Shown here one piece after another: positions 1 through 7,100 of a stretch of 7,243 nucleotides of DNA (its first letter is position 1; every line of letters starts with the position of its first letter). The stretch comes from Janthinobacterium lividum (GTDB lineage: Bacteria > Pseudomonadota > Gammaproteobacteria > Burkholderiales > Burkholderiaceae_D), in the NCBI GenBank assembly GCA_945864765.1, contig CAMBDR010000205.1:1-7243 (forward strand), read 5' to 3'. The notes below the pieces were generated by a model, which was not told where the DNA came from, searched no databases, and saw only the letters and a list, made by a program, of their open reading frames with translations. The translations under genes were made by a program, and so were the position numbers.

Positions 1-248
<248 letters not shown>

Positions 249-254
249 CGCCAT

Positions 255-258
255 CTCC
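255..258 (-). promoter_or_regulatory. Ribosome binding site choosing the start of the left-edge lipoprotein
   Basis: Reading the minus strand, GGAG lies 6 bases before the ATG at 248. It overlaps the first of three closely spaced in-frame ATGs (260, 254, 248), so it favours the third. Confidence 0.55.
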
Positions 259-393
259 ATCCAAAGTCCATCATCTATTTTTCATACCTGAACTGAATCA
301 GGCAAACAATCTGGGGCATTCAAAAAATTAATCCAAGGCAAGTATTGTAAAGCATTATTAAATTTGCCGCTTCAGACTCGTCCTTGCCAATCA

Positions 394-399
394 ATTATA
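394..399 (-). promoter_or_regulatory. Possible -10 element for the left-edge lipoprotein
   Basis: The minus strand reads TATAAT, a perfect sigma-70 -10 hexamer, about 150 bases before the lipoprotein start. At a 17-base spacing no recognisable -35 box is found; a TTGGCA lies further upstream but at too long a distance. This is therefore only a weak candidate. Confidence 0.22.
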
Positions 400-533
400 G
401 AGTTTATTCTTTCAATCCGACTATGCCAACGACATGCATCTGCGCTTTTATCCACGCCAGAACAGGTTCATGCGCTTGCTTTGATGTCAATTTCAAGGCA
501 CAATAGCGCGATGCTGCACCGCCACAAGATATC

Positions 534-538
534 AGGTG
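534..538 (+). promoter_or_regulatory. Ribosome binding site setting the start of the SnoaL-like gene
   Basis: AGGTG, which matches the Shine-Dalgarno complement (GGAGGTGA), lies 8 bases before the ATG at 547. The three consecutive ATGs at 565, 568 and 571 lack a comparable site, which is why 547 is chosen. Confidence 0.5.
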
Positions 539-546
539 CCCCTCCA

Positions 547-954
547 ATGACGCGCAGATTGATAATGATGATGAAGACACCGAAAGAAATCCTCAAAAAC
601 TGGTTGTATGCAGTCAATAATAACGACATTGAAAACGTACTTAAACTTTATCACGAAGATGCCATTTTAATCCCCACGTTTTCCAGCCGGATTCTCAAAA
701 CACCGGACACCATTCGCGAGTACTTTGAACGTCTGTCCACACGCGACGAACTCAGTGTCGCGCTGCATGACAAAACCCTGATCACCCAAGCCCTGACCGA
801 CAATATTTGTACCGCCGCAGGTATTTATTGTTGGCGCTTTGCAATTGATGGCCAATTGCTCAATTTTGAGGCGCGTTTTAGCTATGCCTTGAACCTGGCG
901 CTGGAGAACCCCATTATTCATCATCATTCCTCGCAAATTCCACGCGTGCTTTGA
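547..954 (+). CDS. SnoaL-like / CaMKII-association-domain-like small protein (NTF2-like fold)
   Basis: The 135-residue product starts MTRRLIMMMKTPKEIL and reads as one small NTF2-like domain. The N-terminal helix NWLYAVNNNDIENVLKLY (about residues 18-35) followed by HEDAILIPTF is typical of SnoaL/DUF4440-type proteins, where a cone-shaped fold follows a 'working in a day-by-day pocket' helix pair. The end IIHHHSSQIP (residues 123-132) resembles the C-terminal HHSS-P signature of bacterial proteins related to the CaMKII association domain (also annotated SgcJ/EcaC family). No signal peptide is visible, so it is probably cytoplasmic. Members bind small ligands or oligomerise, and several have no known activity; the role here is unknown. 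It stands alone, 369 bases before the next gene on the same strand and divergent from the lipoprotein. The start could instead be one of the ATGs at 565-571. Confidence 0.7.
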   Translation: MTRRLIMMMKTPKEILKNWLYAVNNNDIENVLKLYHEDAILIPTFSSRILKTPDTIREYFERLSTRDELSVALHDKTLITQALTDNICTAAGIYCWRFAIDGQLLNFEARFSYALNLALENPIIHHHSSQIPRVL

Positions 955-1091
955 CAATCGGAATCAAGCGCAACAACAACGCGCTGGTTTGATGCATCTA
1001 CACAACGGTGAGCACCTGACCCATAAGGGCGTAAATTTTTCCTGATCAAACTAAATCTGTTTTAATTTTGAAATATATTTATCGTTTATAT

Positions 1092-1121
1092 TTGCATTTT
1101 GCTAATTTCGTATCGTAGAAT
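1092..1121 (+). promoter_or_regulatory. Candidate sigma-70 promoter for the regulator/polysaccharide unit
   Basis: TTGCAT (1092-1097) and TAGAAT (1116-1121) are separated by 18 bases. The -10 matches consensus at five of six positions and the -35 only at the leading TTG and little more. It sits at the end of an AT-rich stretch, about 200 bases before the first start codon, which would leave a long leader. Weak but the best pair seen in this gap. Confidence 0.3.
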
Positions 1122-1194
1122 TGAAACAGCTTCGATCTGGCGTGCGGCTTTGCTCAGTTTGGTTGGTGAACACGCTACTAATTGGCATACAATT

Positions 1195-1207
1195 GGAATT
1201 CAATTCC
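1195..1207. repeat. Short perfect palindrome, possible operator
   Basis: GGAATT and AATTCC form a perfect inverted repeat around a single central C. It lies about 75 bases downstream of the candidate -10 box and 117 bases before the first regulator start. A protein-binding site is possible, but such a short AT-rich palindrome can arise by chance. Confidence 0.3.
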
Positions 1208-1238
1208 GCAGGCAATGAATCATGCTGCCAAAAGATGC

Positions 1239-1298
1239 GGTAGTGAAGGCGGCTAAAAGGCTTGATTTGAGGCGGCCACACTACCATCGGCGAGCCTT
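1239..1298 (+). repeat. Inverted repeats in the leader of the first regulator gene
   Basis: GGTAGTG (1239-1245) pairs with CACTACC (1279-1285) over a 33-base loop, and AAGGCT (1257-1262) pairs with AGCCTT (1293-1298). The two helices interlock, so they are mutually exclusive or pseudoknot-like. AGGCGGC also occurs twice as a direct repeat (1247-1253 and 1270-1276). The region ends 25 bases before the start codon. No known riboswitch class was recognised. Confidence 0.3.
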
Positions 1299-1309
1299 AA
1301 GTTGCGCCA

Positions 1310-1329
1310 CAACAGGAGTAGGTATGAAT
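1310..1329 (+). repeat. Duplicated ribosome-binding leader, copy 1 of 2
   Basis: These 20 bases around the start codon match 2622-2641 with only two differences. Both copies contain AGGA followed by a second AGG just before ATGAAT. From here to the stop codon is 1295 bases, the same as in the second copy (2622-3916), so the duplicated unit appears to be leader plus gene. Confidence 0.75.
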
Positions 1330-2604
1330 TCTGAAGTATCGAAGGATACAAATAAGGGAGAATGGCTCATCTATGACGATGTGGCCGCTGGCGCGCCGCC
1401 TCCCGAAACGGTTGAAGAAGAAATTCCTTGGCGAGTCTTGATCGTGGACGACGATGTCGATGTCCATGTGGTGACCCGTTTCTCGTTGCGCAACGTCACT
1501 TATTTGGGGCGGCGCTTGAAACTGTTTCACGCCTACACTGCCAGAGAAGCGTACAAAGTCCTAAAAGAAACGCCTGATATCGCTTTGGTATTGCTTGATG
1601 TCGTCATGGAAACCGCCGATGCTGGTTTGCGTTTGGCAACCCAGATTCGTGGCGAACTCGACAATCAATTAATCCGCGTGGTGTTGCGTACCGGGCATGC
1701 CGGGCAAGCGCTGGAACAAAGCGTGATTGTCGATTATGACATTAATGACTACCGTACTAAAACCGAGCTGACCACGCAAAAATTATTTACCACCGTCATC
1801 TCATCGTTGCGCGCATACGACAGTTTGCTCGCCACCGAGCGCACGCAACAGGCATTGAACGCGTCTCTGGCCAAAGTGACTGATTTACAACAAGCAATGG
1901 ATCAACATTCTTTAGTCACGATTACTGATCAACATGGCAAGATTGTTCATGTGAATAGCAAATTTTGTCAAATATCCAAGTACACCCAGGAAGAGCTGAT
2001 CGGCCAGGATCACCGCATCATTAATTCGGATTACCATTCCAAAGAATTTATTGAAAATATGTGGGCCACCATTACCCAGGGCCGCACCTGGAAAGGCGAG
2101 ATTCGCAATCGCGCCAAAGATGGCACCGTATTTTGGGTCTACGCCACCTTGGTGCCCAGTGTCGATAGCAATGGCAAGCCATTTCAATATGTCGCCATCC
2201 TCACCGACATTACCGAGCGCAAAAAAACCGAAGAGCGTTTGCAGTTAAGCGAATCGAAAGTACGGCGTTTGCTGGAACTGTCGCCGATTGCGGTTTCGAT
2301 TAAACGCTTGTCGGATAACCAACGCGTATTTTCTAATCAAAGTTATATCGATATGTTCCACACCACGTTTATTTTAGCAAGTGGCGCAGACACATCGCAG
2401 TTTTACCAAAATGCCGAGGAATACCACGACATTTTCCAGCGTGTAATCGGTGGCGAAACCATTATCAATCGTCAACTTGGCTTACAAACGCTGGATTTAC
2501 AAAAATTCTGGGTCTTGGCCTCGTTCTTTTTGATGGAGTACGAAGGCGAACCAGCCATTTTGTCCTGGTTCTGTGATGTCACCAAACTCAAGCATCCCGG
2601 CTAA
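1324..2604 (+). CDS. REC-PAS-PAS response regulator without output domain (first copy)
   Basis: This 426-residue cytoplasmic protein has a short N-terminal tail with EWLIYDDVAAG, then a receiver domain (about 36-170). The receiver has the acidic pair in VDDD (42-44), the phosphoacceptor Asp92 in LLDVVM, Thr123 in LRTG and a Lys at 146 after the DINDY motif. The motifs METADAG, VDYDINDY and TTQKLFTTV place it with the receivers usually found in DUF3369-type regulators. A first PAS domain (about 190-300) carries GQDHRIINS, GEIRNRAKDG and the end motif DITERK. A second, divergent PAS (about 311-420) ends in DVT only a few residues before the stop. No kinase, GGDEF, EAL or DNA-binding domain follows, so it may act through a partner. 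The start at 1324 has AGGAG 5 bases upstream and aligns with the second copy; an earlier ATG at 1222 is less likely. Confidence 0.88.
   Translation: MNSEVSKDTNKGEWLIYDDVAAGAPPPETVEEEIPWRVLIVDDDVDVHVVTRFSLRNVTYLGRRLKLFHAYTAREAYKVLKETPDIALVLLDVVMETADAGLRLATQIRGELDNQLIRVVLRTGHAGQALEQSVIVDYDINDYRTKTELTTQKLFTTVISSLRAYDSLLATERTQQALNASLAKVTDLQQAMDQHSLVTITDQHGKIVHVNSKFCQISKYTQEELIGQDHRIINSDYHSKEFIENMWATITQGRTWKGEIRNRAKDGTVFWVYATLVPSVDSNGKPFQYVAILTDITERKKTEERLQLSESKVRRLLELSPIAVSIKRLSDNQRVFSNQSYIDMFHTTFILASGADTSQFYQNAEEYHDIFQRVIGGETIINRQLGLQTLDLQKFWVLASFFLMEYEGEPAILSWFCDVTKLKHPG
1769..1800 (+). repeat. Identical 32-base block shared by the two regulator genes (copy 1)
   Basis: This stretch is identical to 3084-3115 and encodes the end of the receiver domain, TTQKLFTTVI. 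The flanking codons differ at third positions. It points to recent common origin, conversion or strong constraint on this helix. Confidence 0.75.
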
Positions 2605-2621
2605 TTTTGAACCACGGTACC

Positions 2622-2641
2622 CAACAGGATCAGGTATGAAT
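2622..2641 (+). repeat. Duplicated ribosome-binding leader, copy 2 of 2
   Basis: Matches 1310-1329 at 18 of 20 bases. The AGGA at 2626-2629 lies 6 bases before the ATG at 2636. Confidence 0.75.
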
Positions 2642-3916
2642 AACAAAGTTTCTACCGATACAGAAACCAAAGAATGGTTAATTGATGACGTTGCCGCCGG
2701 ACGCGCGGTGGCCCCGGCTGCGCCTGAAACGGGCGAGCAGCCATGGCGTATTTTAATTGTCGATGACGATGTGGATGTCCATGTGGTCACACGCTTGGCG
2801 CTACGCAATGTCAGTTTTTTAAACCGTCCACTGCAAATTCTCTCGGCCTATAGCGGTAAAGAAGCAATGGAAGTGATGCGCAATACCGAAGATATCGCCC
2901 TGGTATTGCTGGACGTGATGATGGAAACCGATGACGCCGGTTTGCGCGTGGCCAAGGCAATTCGGGGCGAACTGAATAATCATTTGGTGCGGGTGGTATT
3001 GCGCACCGGGCAAGCCGGGCAATCGGTCGAGCAGCGCGTCATCGTCGATTACGACATCAACGACTATAAATCCAAAACCGATTTGACCACGCAAAAATTA
3101 TTTACCACCGTCATCGCTTCGCTACGCGCCTACGGCAGTCTGGTGGCCACGGCGCGCAGTCAGGCCGCCTTGTCGACTTCGCTGAATAAATTTAAAGATT
3201 TACAACTCGCGCTGGATCAGCATGCGCTGGTTTCCGTAACCGACCCGGAAGGCAAAATCACCCACGCCAACGAGAAATTTTGCACCGTATCGCAATATCC
3301 ACTGGAACAATTGGTGGGGCAGGATCACCGCATCATTAATTCCGGCTACCACAGTCGTGAATTTTGGGCCAATTTATGGGACACCATCCAAAAAGGTGAA
3401 ACCTGGGAAGGCGAAATCCGCAACCGCACCAAGGAAGGCAATTTATACTGGGTTTCTTCCACCCTGGTGCCAGGCTTGAACACCGAACACAAACCGGCGC
3501 AATATGTGGCGGTATTTACCGACATTAGCGAGCGCAAACAAACCGAGGCACGTTTGCAAGTGAGTGAAGCGCGCATGCGCCGCCTGCTGGAAATCAGCCC
3601 GATTGCGGTGTCGGTATTACGCATCAGCGATAAAAAGCCCATGTTCAGCAATCAAAGCCTGTTGGATTTATTTCAAATCAGTTGGGAACAGGCACAACAG
3701 CTCGACCATTCGCAATTTTGGCAAAATCCGCAGCAATACCATGACGTTTGCAATAAGGTGCTCAGCGGCGAGAGTGTCCTGAATCGCCATTTGGGCTTGC
3801 AGACTCAGGACAAACAAAGCTTTTCGGTGCTGGCCTCATTCTTTTTACTCGAATACGATGGTGAACCGGCCCTCTTGGCTTGGTATTCCGATGTCAGTTC
3901 GATCAAAAAAGATTAG
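2636..3916 (+). CDS. REC-PAS-PAS response regulator without output domain (second copy)
   Basis: A 426-residue paralogue of the preceding gene, with the same length and domain order. The tail EWLIDDVAAG is followed by a receiver domain (about 37-171) with the acidic cluster VDDD (43-45), phosphoacceptor Asp93 in LLDVMM, Thr124 in LRTG and Lys147 in DYKSKT. PAS 1 (about 191-300) has GQDHRIINS, GEIRNRTKEG and DISERK; PAS 2 (about 312-421) ends in DVSSIKKD at the stop. The receiver is the most conserved part between the copies, whereas the second PAS differs more, suggesting different ligands or partners. Like its neighbour it lacks an output domain. It starts 31 bases after the first copy and is followed after 23 bases by the lipoprotein gene, so co-transcription is likely. 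The start at 2636 is supported by its ribosome binding site and the alignment; an upstream ATG at 2573 would overlap the previous gene. Confidence 0.9.
   Translation: MNNKVSTDTETKEWLIDDVAAGRAVAPAAPETGEQPWRILIVDDDVDVHVVTRLALRNVSFLNRPLQILSAYSGKEAMEVMRNTEDIALVLLDVMMETDDAGLRVAKAIRGELNNHLVRVVLRTGQAGQSVEQRVIVDYDINDYKSKTDLTTQKLFTTVIASLRAYGSLVATARSQAALSTSLNKFKDLQLALDQHALVSVTDPEGKITHANEKFCTVSQYPLEQLVGQDHRIINSGYHSREFWANLWDTIQKGETWEGEIRNRTKEGNLYWVSSTLVPGLNTEHKPAQYVAVFTDISERKQTEARLQVSEARMRRLLEISPIAVSVLRISDKKPMFSNQSLLDLFQISWEQAQQLDHSQFWQNPQQYHDVCNKVLSGESVLNRHLGLQTQDKQSFSVLASFFLLEYDGEPALLAWYSDVSSIKKD
3084..3115 (+). repeat. Identical 32-base block shared by the two regulator genes (copy 2)
   Basis: Identical to 1769-1800, at the equivalent place in the second receiver domain. 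Confidence 0.75.
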
Positions 3917-3918
3917 GC

Positions 3919-3923
3919 GAGGA
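3919..3923 (+). promoter_or_regulatory. Distant ribosome binding site of the deacetylase-like lipoprotein
   Basis: GAGGA is the only purine-rich site before the ATG at 3940, but it lies 16 bases upstream, longer than the 5-8 bases seen for the other genes of the unit. No in-frame ATG, GTG or TTG lies at a better distance. Translation may be weaker or coupled to the upstream gene, whose stop codon ends at 3916. Confidence 0.4.
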
Positions 3924-3939
3924 AACTCAATACAGTCCC

Positions 3940-6324
3940 ATGATCAAGCCGTGCTCATTTGCGTACTCGTCTGCCTGCTTATCCCTGCTCGTGCTCATAT
4001 TTGGCAGCTTGCTACTGGTTGGTTGCCGATTATTGGAACCGCTGTCGGCTAAAGCCGGCAGCAAGCCAAACAGCAGTGTGAGCCGCCAAGCTGCCGCCAA
4101 AGCAAAGATCGGTGCCAAGCCCGGTGCCAAGCCCGACACCAAGCCCAACAACCCCAACCCGGCCACGTCCGCCAAACTCGAACCGCCCTTGCTACTCACA
4201 AGTGCGCCCGCCAGCCTGCTACCCGATCCGAATGCACCCGCGCGACCACCCTCATCCGGCTGGCTGGCCACGCCCGCCAAGGCAAGCGAAGTCACCACAG
4301 CCGTAGTGCCCGCAGCCGCAGCGCCCGAAGCTGCCAAAGTCGTACCACCCATTCCAGCCGCCCCCGGTGAATCTGCCGCGCCGCCCGCCAACTTTTTATT
4401 ACCATCTGATCTGTTTGCGCCACCCGCCGCAGCTGCGCCCGCCAATTCCGCTGCGGCAAGCACGCCTGCAGCAGCCACAACACCCGCAGCGTCGGCTGCC
4501 GCAGCATCGGCTGCCAGCGCGCCCCTGCCCGGCAGCGCCGCAAGCGCCAGTGCCCCCGCATCCGCCAAAACCGTGTATGCCGACCATATCACCAATAAAC
4601 TGGTACGCACCAAACTGCCCCCTGTCTACATTTACGATTCGCCCGCCACCCGCCAATATATGGCGGCGGGCGGGATTAACTATCAAAACAATCTCGACAT
4701 ATGGCAATTGTTTTTGCGACGCCAGGACATACCCTATGAAATCATCACCTCACTGGCCCGCTTAGACAGCAAAATCGACAGCAAAATCGACAGCAAAATC
4801 GAGCCACAGGCCACGCTCATTTTAGCCTCTGCCCTGGCCTTGAGCGAGGCCGAAAAACGCAGCATCAGCGCCTTCCAACAAAAAGGCGGCAATCTGCTTG
4901 CCACCTGGCTGTGCGGCGTGCGCAATGAAAAAGGTGCGTGGATCGGTTTTCAGTTTATGCAGCAAGTATTGCAAACCAATGTGGTCGGTAGCACCGAGGC
5001 CGATAACGACGATGGCTTTTTGATTCCCTATGGCGATTCACCCGTGAGTCACCAACTCCCGGCGGGCTTGCGGGTTTGGACCGAGCGCATCCCCAACTGG
5101 TATCCGCTACGCCTGACCAGCACCCATTTGGCGGCGCAAATTACCGATTGGTCACGCAACGCCAACCCAAAAAAACGCGCTGGCGTGATCAGCTATGGCG
5201 TTACCCCGCAGGCGCAACCCAGCGCCAACTCGGCACGCAGCGTGGTACTGGGCTTTCCCGAGCGGCTATGGTTTTCGGCCGACCCCAAAGCCTTTGACGC
5301 GCTCGCTGGCGACGCCCTGTTTTGGCTGATGCATCAACCCGCCGTGTATTTGGCGGCCTGGCCCCACCCTTACCGCAGCGCCGCCATTTTATCGATTAAC
5401 GCCACCGACGTGACCGAAGAACTCGACACCGCTTTCGCCGCCCAAATCGAAAGCCTGGGCTGGCACGCCACCTATTACGCCCTGAGCGAACGGCTCGATG
5501 CCAGCAAAAGTTTTTTAAAGAAGATGCAGGCACGCGGCCATGACATTGCATATTTTGGCGACCGCCTGACCGGTTTTCAAAACCAATCAGCCAACCAACA
5601 GGGCAAACGGCTCGATACCATGATCCATGAATTTAAAGACGCCGAAATCGACCCCACCGAACCGACCGGCTTTCGCGCCCCGCTCGACTCGCTCGACCCC
5701 ACCACCCTGCGCCTGCTGCGCCAACGCGGCATCAATCATGTGGTCGCTGAACAGGGCATCTCCGAAACCCGGCTGCCGCTGTTCAGCCCCGCCATTGCCG
5801 GTGCCAAGGGCGAACCCATCGTATTACTGCCCCGCACCATGAGCGCACCGGAAGATTTACTCACCGACAACACGCCCGCCATCGCCGCGCAAAACATCGC
5901 GTATGAACTGGAATTGGCCGATGACATGGCCAGCCTCGCGGTGATTGCTGTTCCCACCCGCAGCAGCCTGAGCCCGGCTAATTGGGCCAATATCCTGGGT
6001 GGCATCAAGGCGCGCAAAAACAAAATCTGGCTCAGCACGGCCAATCAGGTAGCGGCCTGGTGGCGCGAGCATGAACGGGTTAAAGTCAGTTTTGATGCCG
6101 ATGTCACCCCCGCCCTGTTGACGGTCGAAGTCAGCGGCGACGCTCCGCTGCAACAAGCGCCGATGTTATTGGTCAACCTGCCCGAGCCGGGACGCAACCC
6201 GCAATTGGCGGCCGACGGCCATAGCGCGCCGATGCCCAAAATCAGCGCGTATGACAGCCTGCGTGCAGCCATTGTGTTGCCCAATCTGGCCCCCGGCACC
6301 TATCACTGGTATTTATCGTTTTAA
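3940..6324 (+). CDS. Lipoprotein with Ala/Pro linker, GATase-like domain and degenerate polysaccharide-deacetylase domain
   Basis: The 794-residue product has a hydrophobic signal (about 14-28) and lipobox L26-V27-G28-C29; Arg at +2 suggests the outer membrane. A low-complexity Ala/Pro/Lys linker covers about 30-209. From about 228 (VYIYDSP) to 480 a Rossmann-like region resembles class I glutamine-amidotransferase-like domains of the beta-galactosidase middle-domain type. From about 480 to 710 the order AILSIN, HATYYAL, GHDIAYFG (533-540), GFRAPLDSLD (577-586) and WLSTANQVAAWW follows the NodB/CE4 polysaccharide-deacetylase fold. The metal-binding residues appear lost: the DDG-type motif reads SINATD (485-490) and the HxxxH motif has only one His. 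A beta-rich tail (about 714-794) ends the protein. A GATase-like plus deacetylase order recalls PelA, without its glycoside hydrolase. The role in handling an exopolysaccharide is inferred. An upstream ATG at 3880 would bury the signal peptide. Confidence 0.75.
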   Translation: MIKPCSFAYSSACLSLLVLIFGSLLLVGCRLLEPLSAKAGSKPNSSVSRQAAAKAKIGAKPGAKPDTKPNNPNPATSAKLEPPLLLTSAPASLLPDPNAPARPPSSGWLATPAKASEVTTAVVPAAAAPEAAKVVPPIPAAPGESAAPPANFLLPSDLFAPPAAAAPANSAAASTPAAATTPAASAAAASAASAPLPGSAASASAPASAKTVYADHITNKLVRTKLPPVYIYDSPATRQYMAAGGINYQNNLDIWQLFLRRQDIPYEIITSLARLDSKIDSKIDSKIEPQATLILASALALSEAEKRSISAFQQKGGNLLATWLCGVRNEKGAWIGFQFMQQVLQTNVVGSTEADNDDGFLIPYGDSPVSHQLPAGLRVWTERIPNWYPLRLTSTHLAAQITDWSRNANPKKRAGVISYGVTPQAQPSANSARSVVLGFPERLWFSADPKAFDALAGDALFWLMHQPAVYLAAWPHPYRSAAILSINATDVTEELDTAFAAQIESLGWHATYYALSERLDASKSFLKKMQARGHDIAYFGDRLTGFQNQSANQQGKRLDTMIHEFKDAEIDPTEPTGFRAPLDSLDPTTLRLLRQRGINHVVAEQGISETRLPLFSPAIAGAKGEPIVLLPRTMSAPEDLLTDNTPAIAAQNIAYELELADDMASLAVIAVPTRSSLSPANWANILGGIKARKNKIWLSTANQVAAWWREHERVKVSFDADVTPALLTVEVSGDAPLQQAPMLLVNLPEPGRNPQLAADGHSAPMPKISAYDSLRAAIVLPNLAPGTYHWYLSF
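4765..4800 (+). repeat. Three perfect 12-base tandem repeats coding DSKI
   Basis: GACAGCAAAATC is repeated three times without a mismatch and encodes DSKIDSKIDSKI (residues 276-287), in the GATase-like part of the lipoprotein. The repeat keeps the frame and probably lengthens a surface loop or helix. Confidence 0.95.
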
Positions 6325-6333
6325 GGAAATTAT

Positions 6334-7074
6334 ATGCGCACATGGATCAAACCCGGCTTGCCCAACAAACTAACCCGACTCACCCTTCTCCCCCTTCTTA
6401 CCCTGTTCTTTGCGCTGATGCAAGTGCTGCAGTCGGCTCAGTTGGCGTCGGCCCAAACCGCGCCCGGCCTGTACGACCCGGAACCACCCGCCAATTCAGC
6501 CTATGTGCGCATCATCCATGCCGCCAACGAGCTGCCGATGAATATTCTGGTCGATGGCAAGGTTCGCATCAAGCAGTTGGCGACGACGCAAGCCAGCGAC
6601 TACCTGGTGCTACCCGCCGGCCAACACAGCATTACCCTCAATCTGGCAGGCAAGCCCCGGCTCGAATTCAAACTCGATTGTGTCGGCATGCATGCCTACA
6701 GCCTGGCCTTTACCACCCTCAAGCTTGACGACAAGCCCATCATTTTTGAAGATAAGACCATCGCCAACAAACTCAAGGCCACACTCACGGCATACCATTT
6801 GCAGCCTGGCCTCGGGCCGCTGGACATCAGCACTGCCGATGGCAAGCTCACCGTGTTTTCCGCGCTCGCCAGCGGCACCCAGGCAGTGCGCGCGGTCAAC
6901 CCCATTACGGTTGATTTAATCGCCACGCAAAACGGCAGCAAGCAAGCATTAGCACAAGCCAAAATGGTGCTCAGCCAAGGCGGCAGCTATAGCTTGCTGT
7001 TAATTCCCAACAACAAGGGAAATTTACAGGCCCACGCCTCGCAAAACAAAATCGAGCGCTATACTGGCAAGTAG
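6334..7074 (+). CDS. AlgF-like periplasmic polysaccharide O-acetylation protein
   Basis: The 246-residue product begins with a basic and hydrophobic signal peptide, with a likely signal peptidase I site after A38-S39-A40, so it should be periplasmic. The mature part opens with GLYDPEPPANSAYVRIIHA, which matches the LYxPxxPAxSAxVRV start of AlgF; further AlgF-like features are SDYLVLPAGQHS, the AVNPITVDL stretch and LSQGGSYSLLL near the end. AlgF is required for acetylation of alginate in Pseudomonas and its relative WssG serves cellulose acetylation; it has two beta-rich domains and is thought to pass acetyl groups between the membrane MBOAT protein and AlgJ/AlgX. The protein is somewhat longer than Pseudomonas AlgF because of its longer leader. 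It starts 9 bases after the previous stop, with AGGA 6 bases before the ATG, so translation is probably coupled. The substrate polymer is unknown. Confidence 0.82.
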   Translation: MRTWIKPGLPNKLTRLTLLPLLTLFFALMQVLQSAQLASAQTAPGLYDPEPPANSAYVRIIHAANELPMNILVDGKVRIKQLATTQASDYLVLPAGQHSITLNLAGKPRLEFKLDCVGMHAYSLAFTTLKLDDKPIIFEDKTIANKLKATLTAYHLQPGLGPLDISTADGKLTVFSALASGTQAVRAVNPITVDLIATQNGSKQALAQAKMVLSQGGSYSLLLIPNNKGNLQAHASQNKIERYTGK

Positions 7075-7100
7075 AAAAATTTTACCCGGGGAGAATAGCC

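Larger units (their letters stand above)
249..546. other. Non-coding region between the divergent lipoprotein and SnoaL-like genes
   Basis: This stretch separates two divergently oriented genes and should hold both promoters. The plus-strand reading frame stays open upstream of 547 (from 364), but that part starts with TTG, has no recognisable domain and no ribosome binding site, so it is treated as untranslated. Apart from a TATAAT on the minus strand (394-399), no clear promoter pair, terminator or RNA gene was seen. Confidence 0.5.
955..1323. other. Non-coding region upstream of the five-gene unit
   Basis: No convincing gene is found here; the reading frame that extends upstream of 1324 to 1222 adds 34 residues that the paralogue lacks. 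A 5-bp stem (AGCGC 967-971 with GCGCT 981-985) lies just after the SnoaL-like stop but has no following T-run, so it is not called a terminator. Bases about 1030-1115 are AT-rich. The rest holds a weak promoter candidate, a short palindrome and a leader with inverted repeats, listed separately. Confidence 0.6.

Noticed and set aside
364..546. Upstream extension of the SnoaL-like gene
   Set aside because: It begins with TTG, lacks a ribosome binding site and has no family-like sequence; the domain starts after 547.
667..957. Minus-strand open frame opposite the SnoaL-like gene
   Set aside because: It has no recognisable motif, and the plus strand carries family-specific motifs over the same bases.
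967..985. Possible terminator after the SnoaL-like gene
   Set aside because: The stem is only 5 bp with a 9-base loop and is not followed by a run of T.
1183..1198. Possible sigma-54 promoter (TTGGCAT followed by TTGGA)
   Set aside because: The -24 GG is present but the required GC at -12 is missing at the correct spacing.
1222..1323. N-terminal extension of the first regulator from an ATG at 1222
   Set aside because: The extra 34 residues are absent from the paralogue, and the 1324 start has a much better ribosome binding site.
3927..4613. Minus-strand open frame of 228 codons rich in Ala and Gly
   Set aside because: It is antisense to the GC-rich Ala/Pro linker, where stop codons are rare on all frames; no domain or ribosome binding site supports it.
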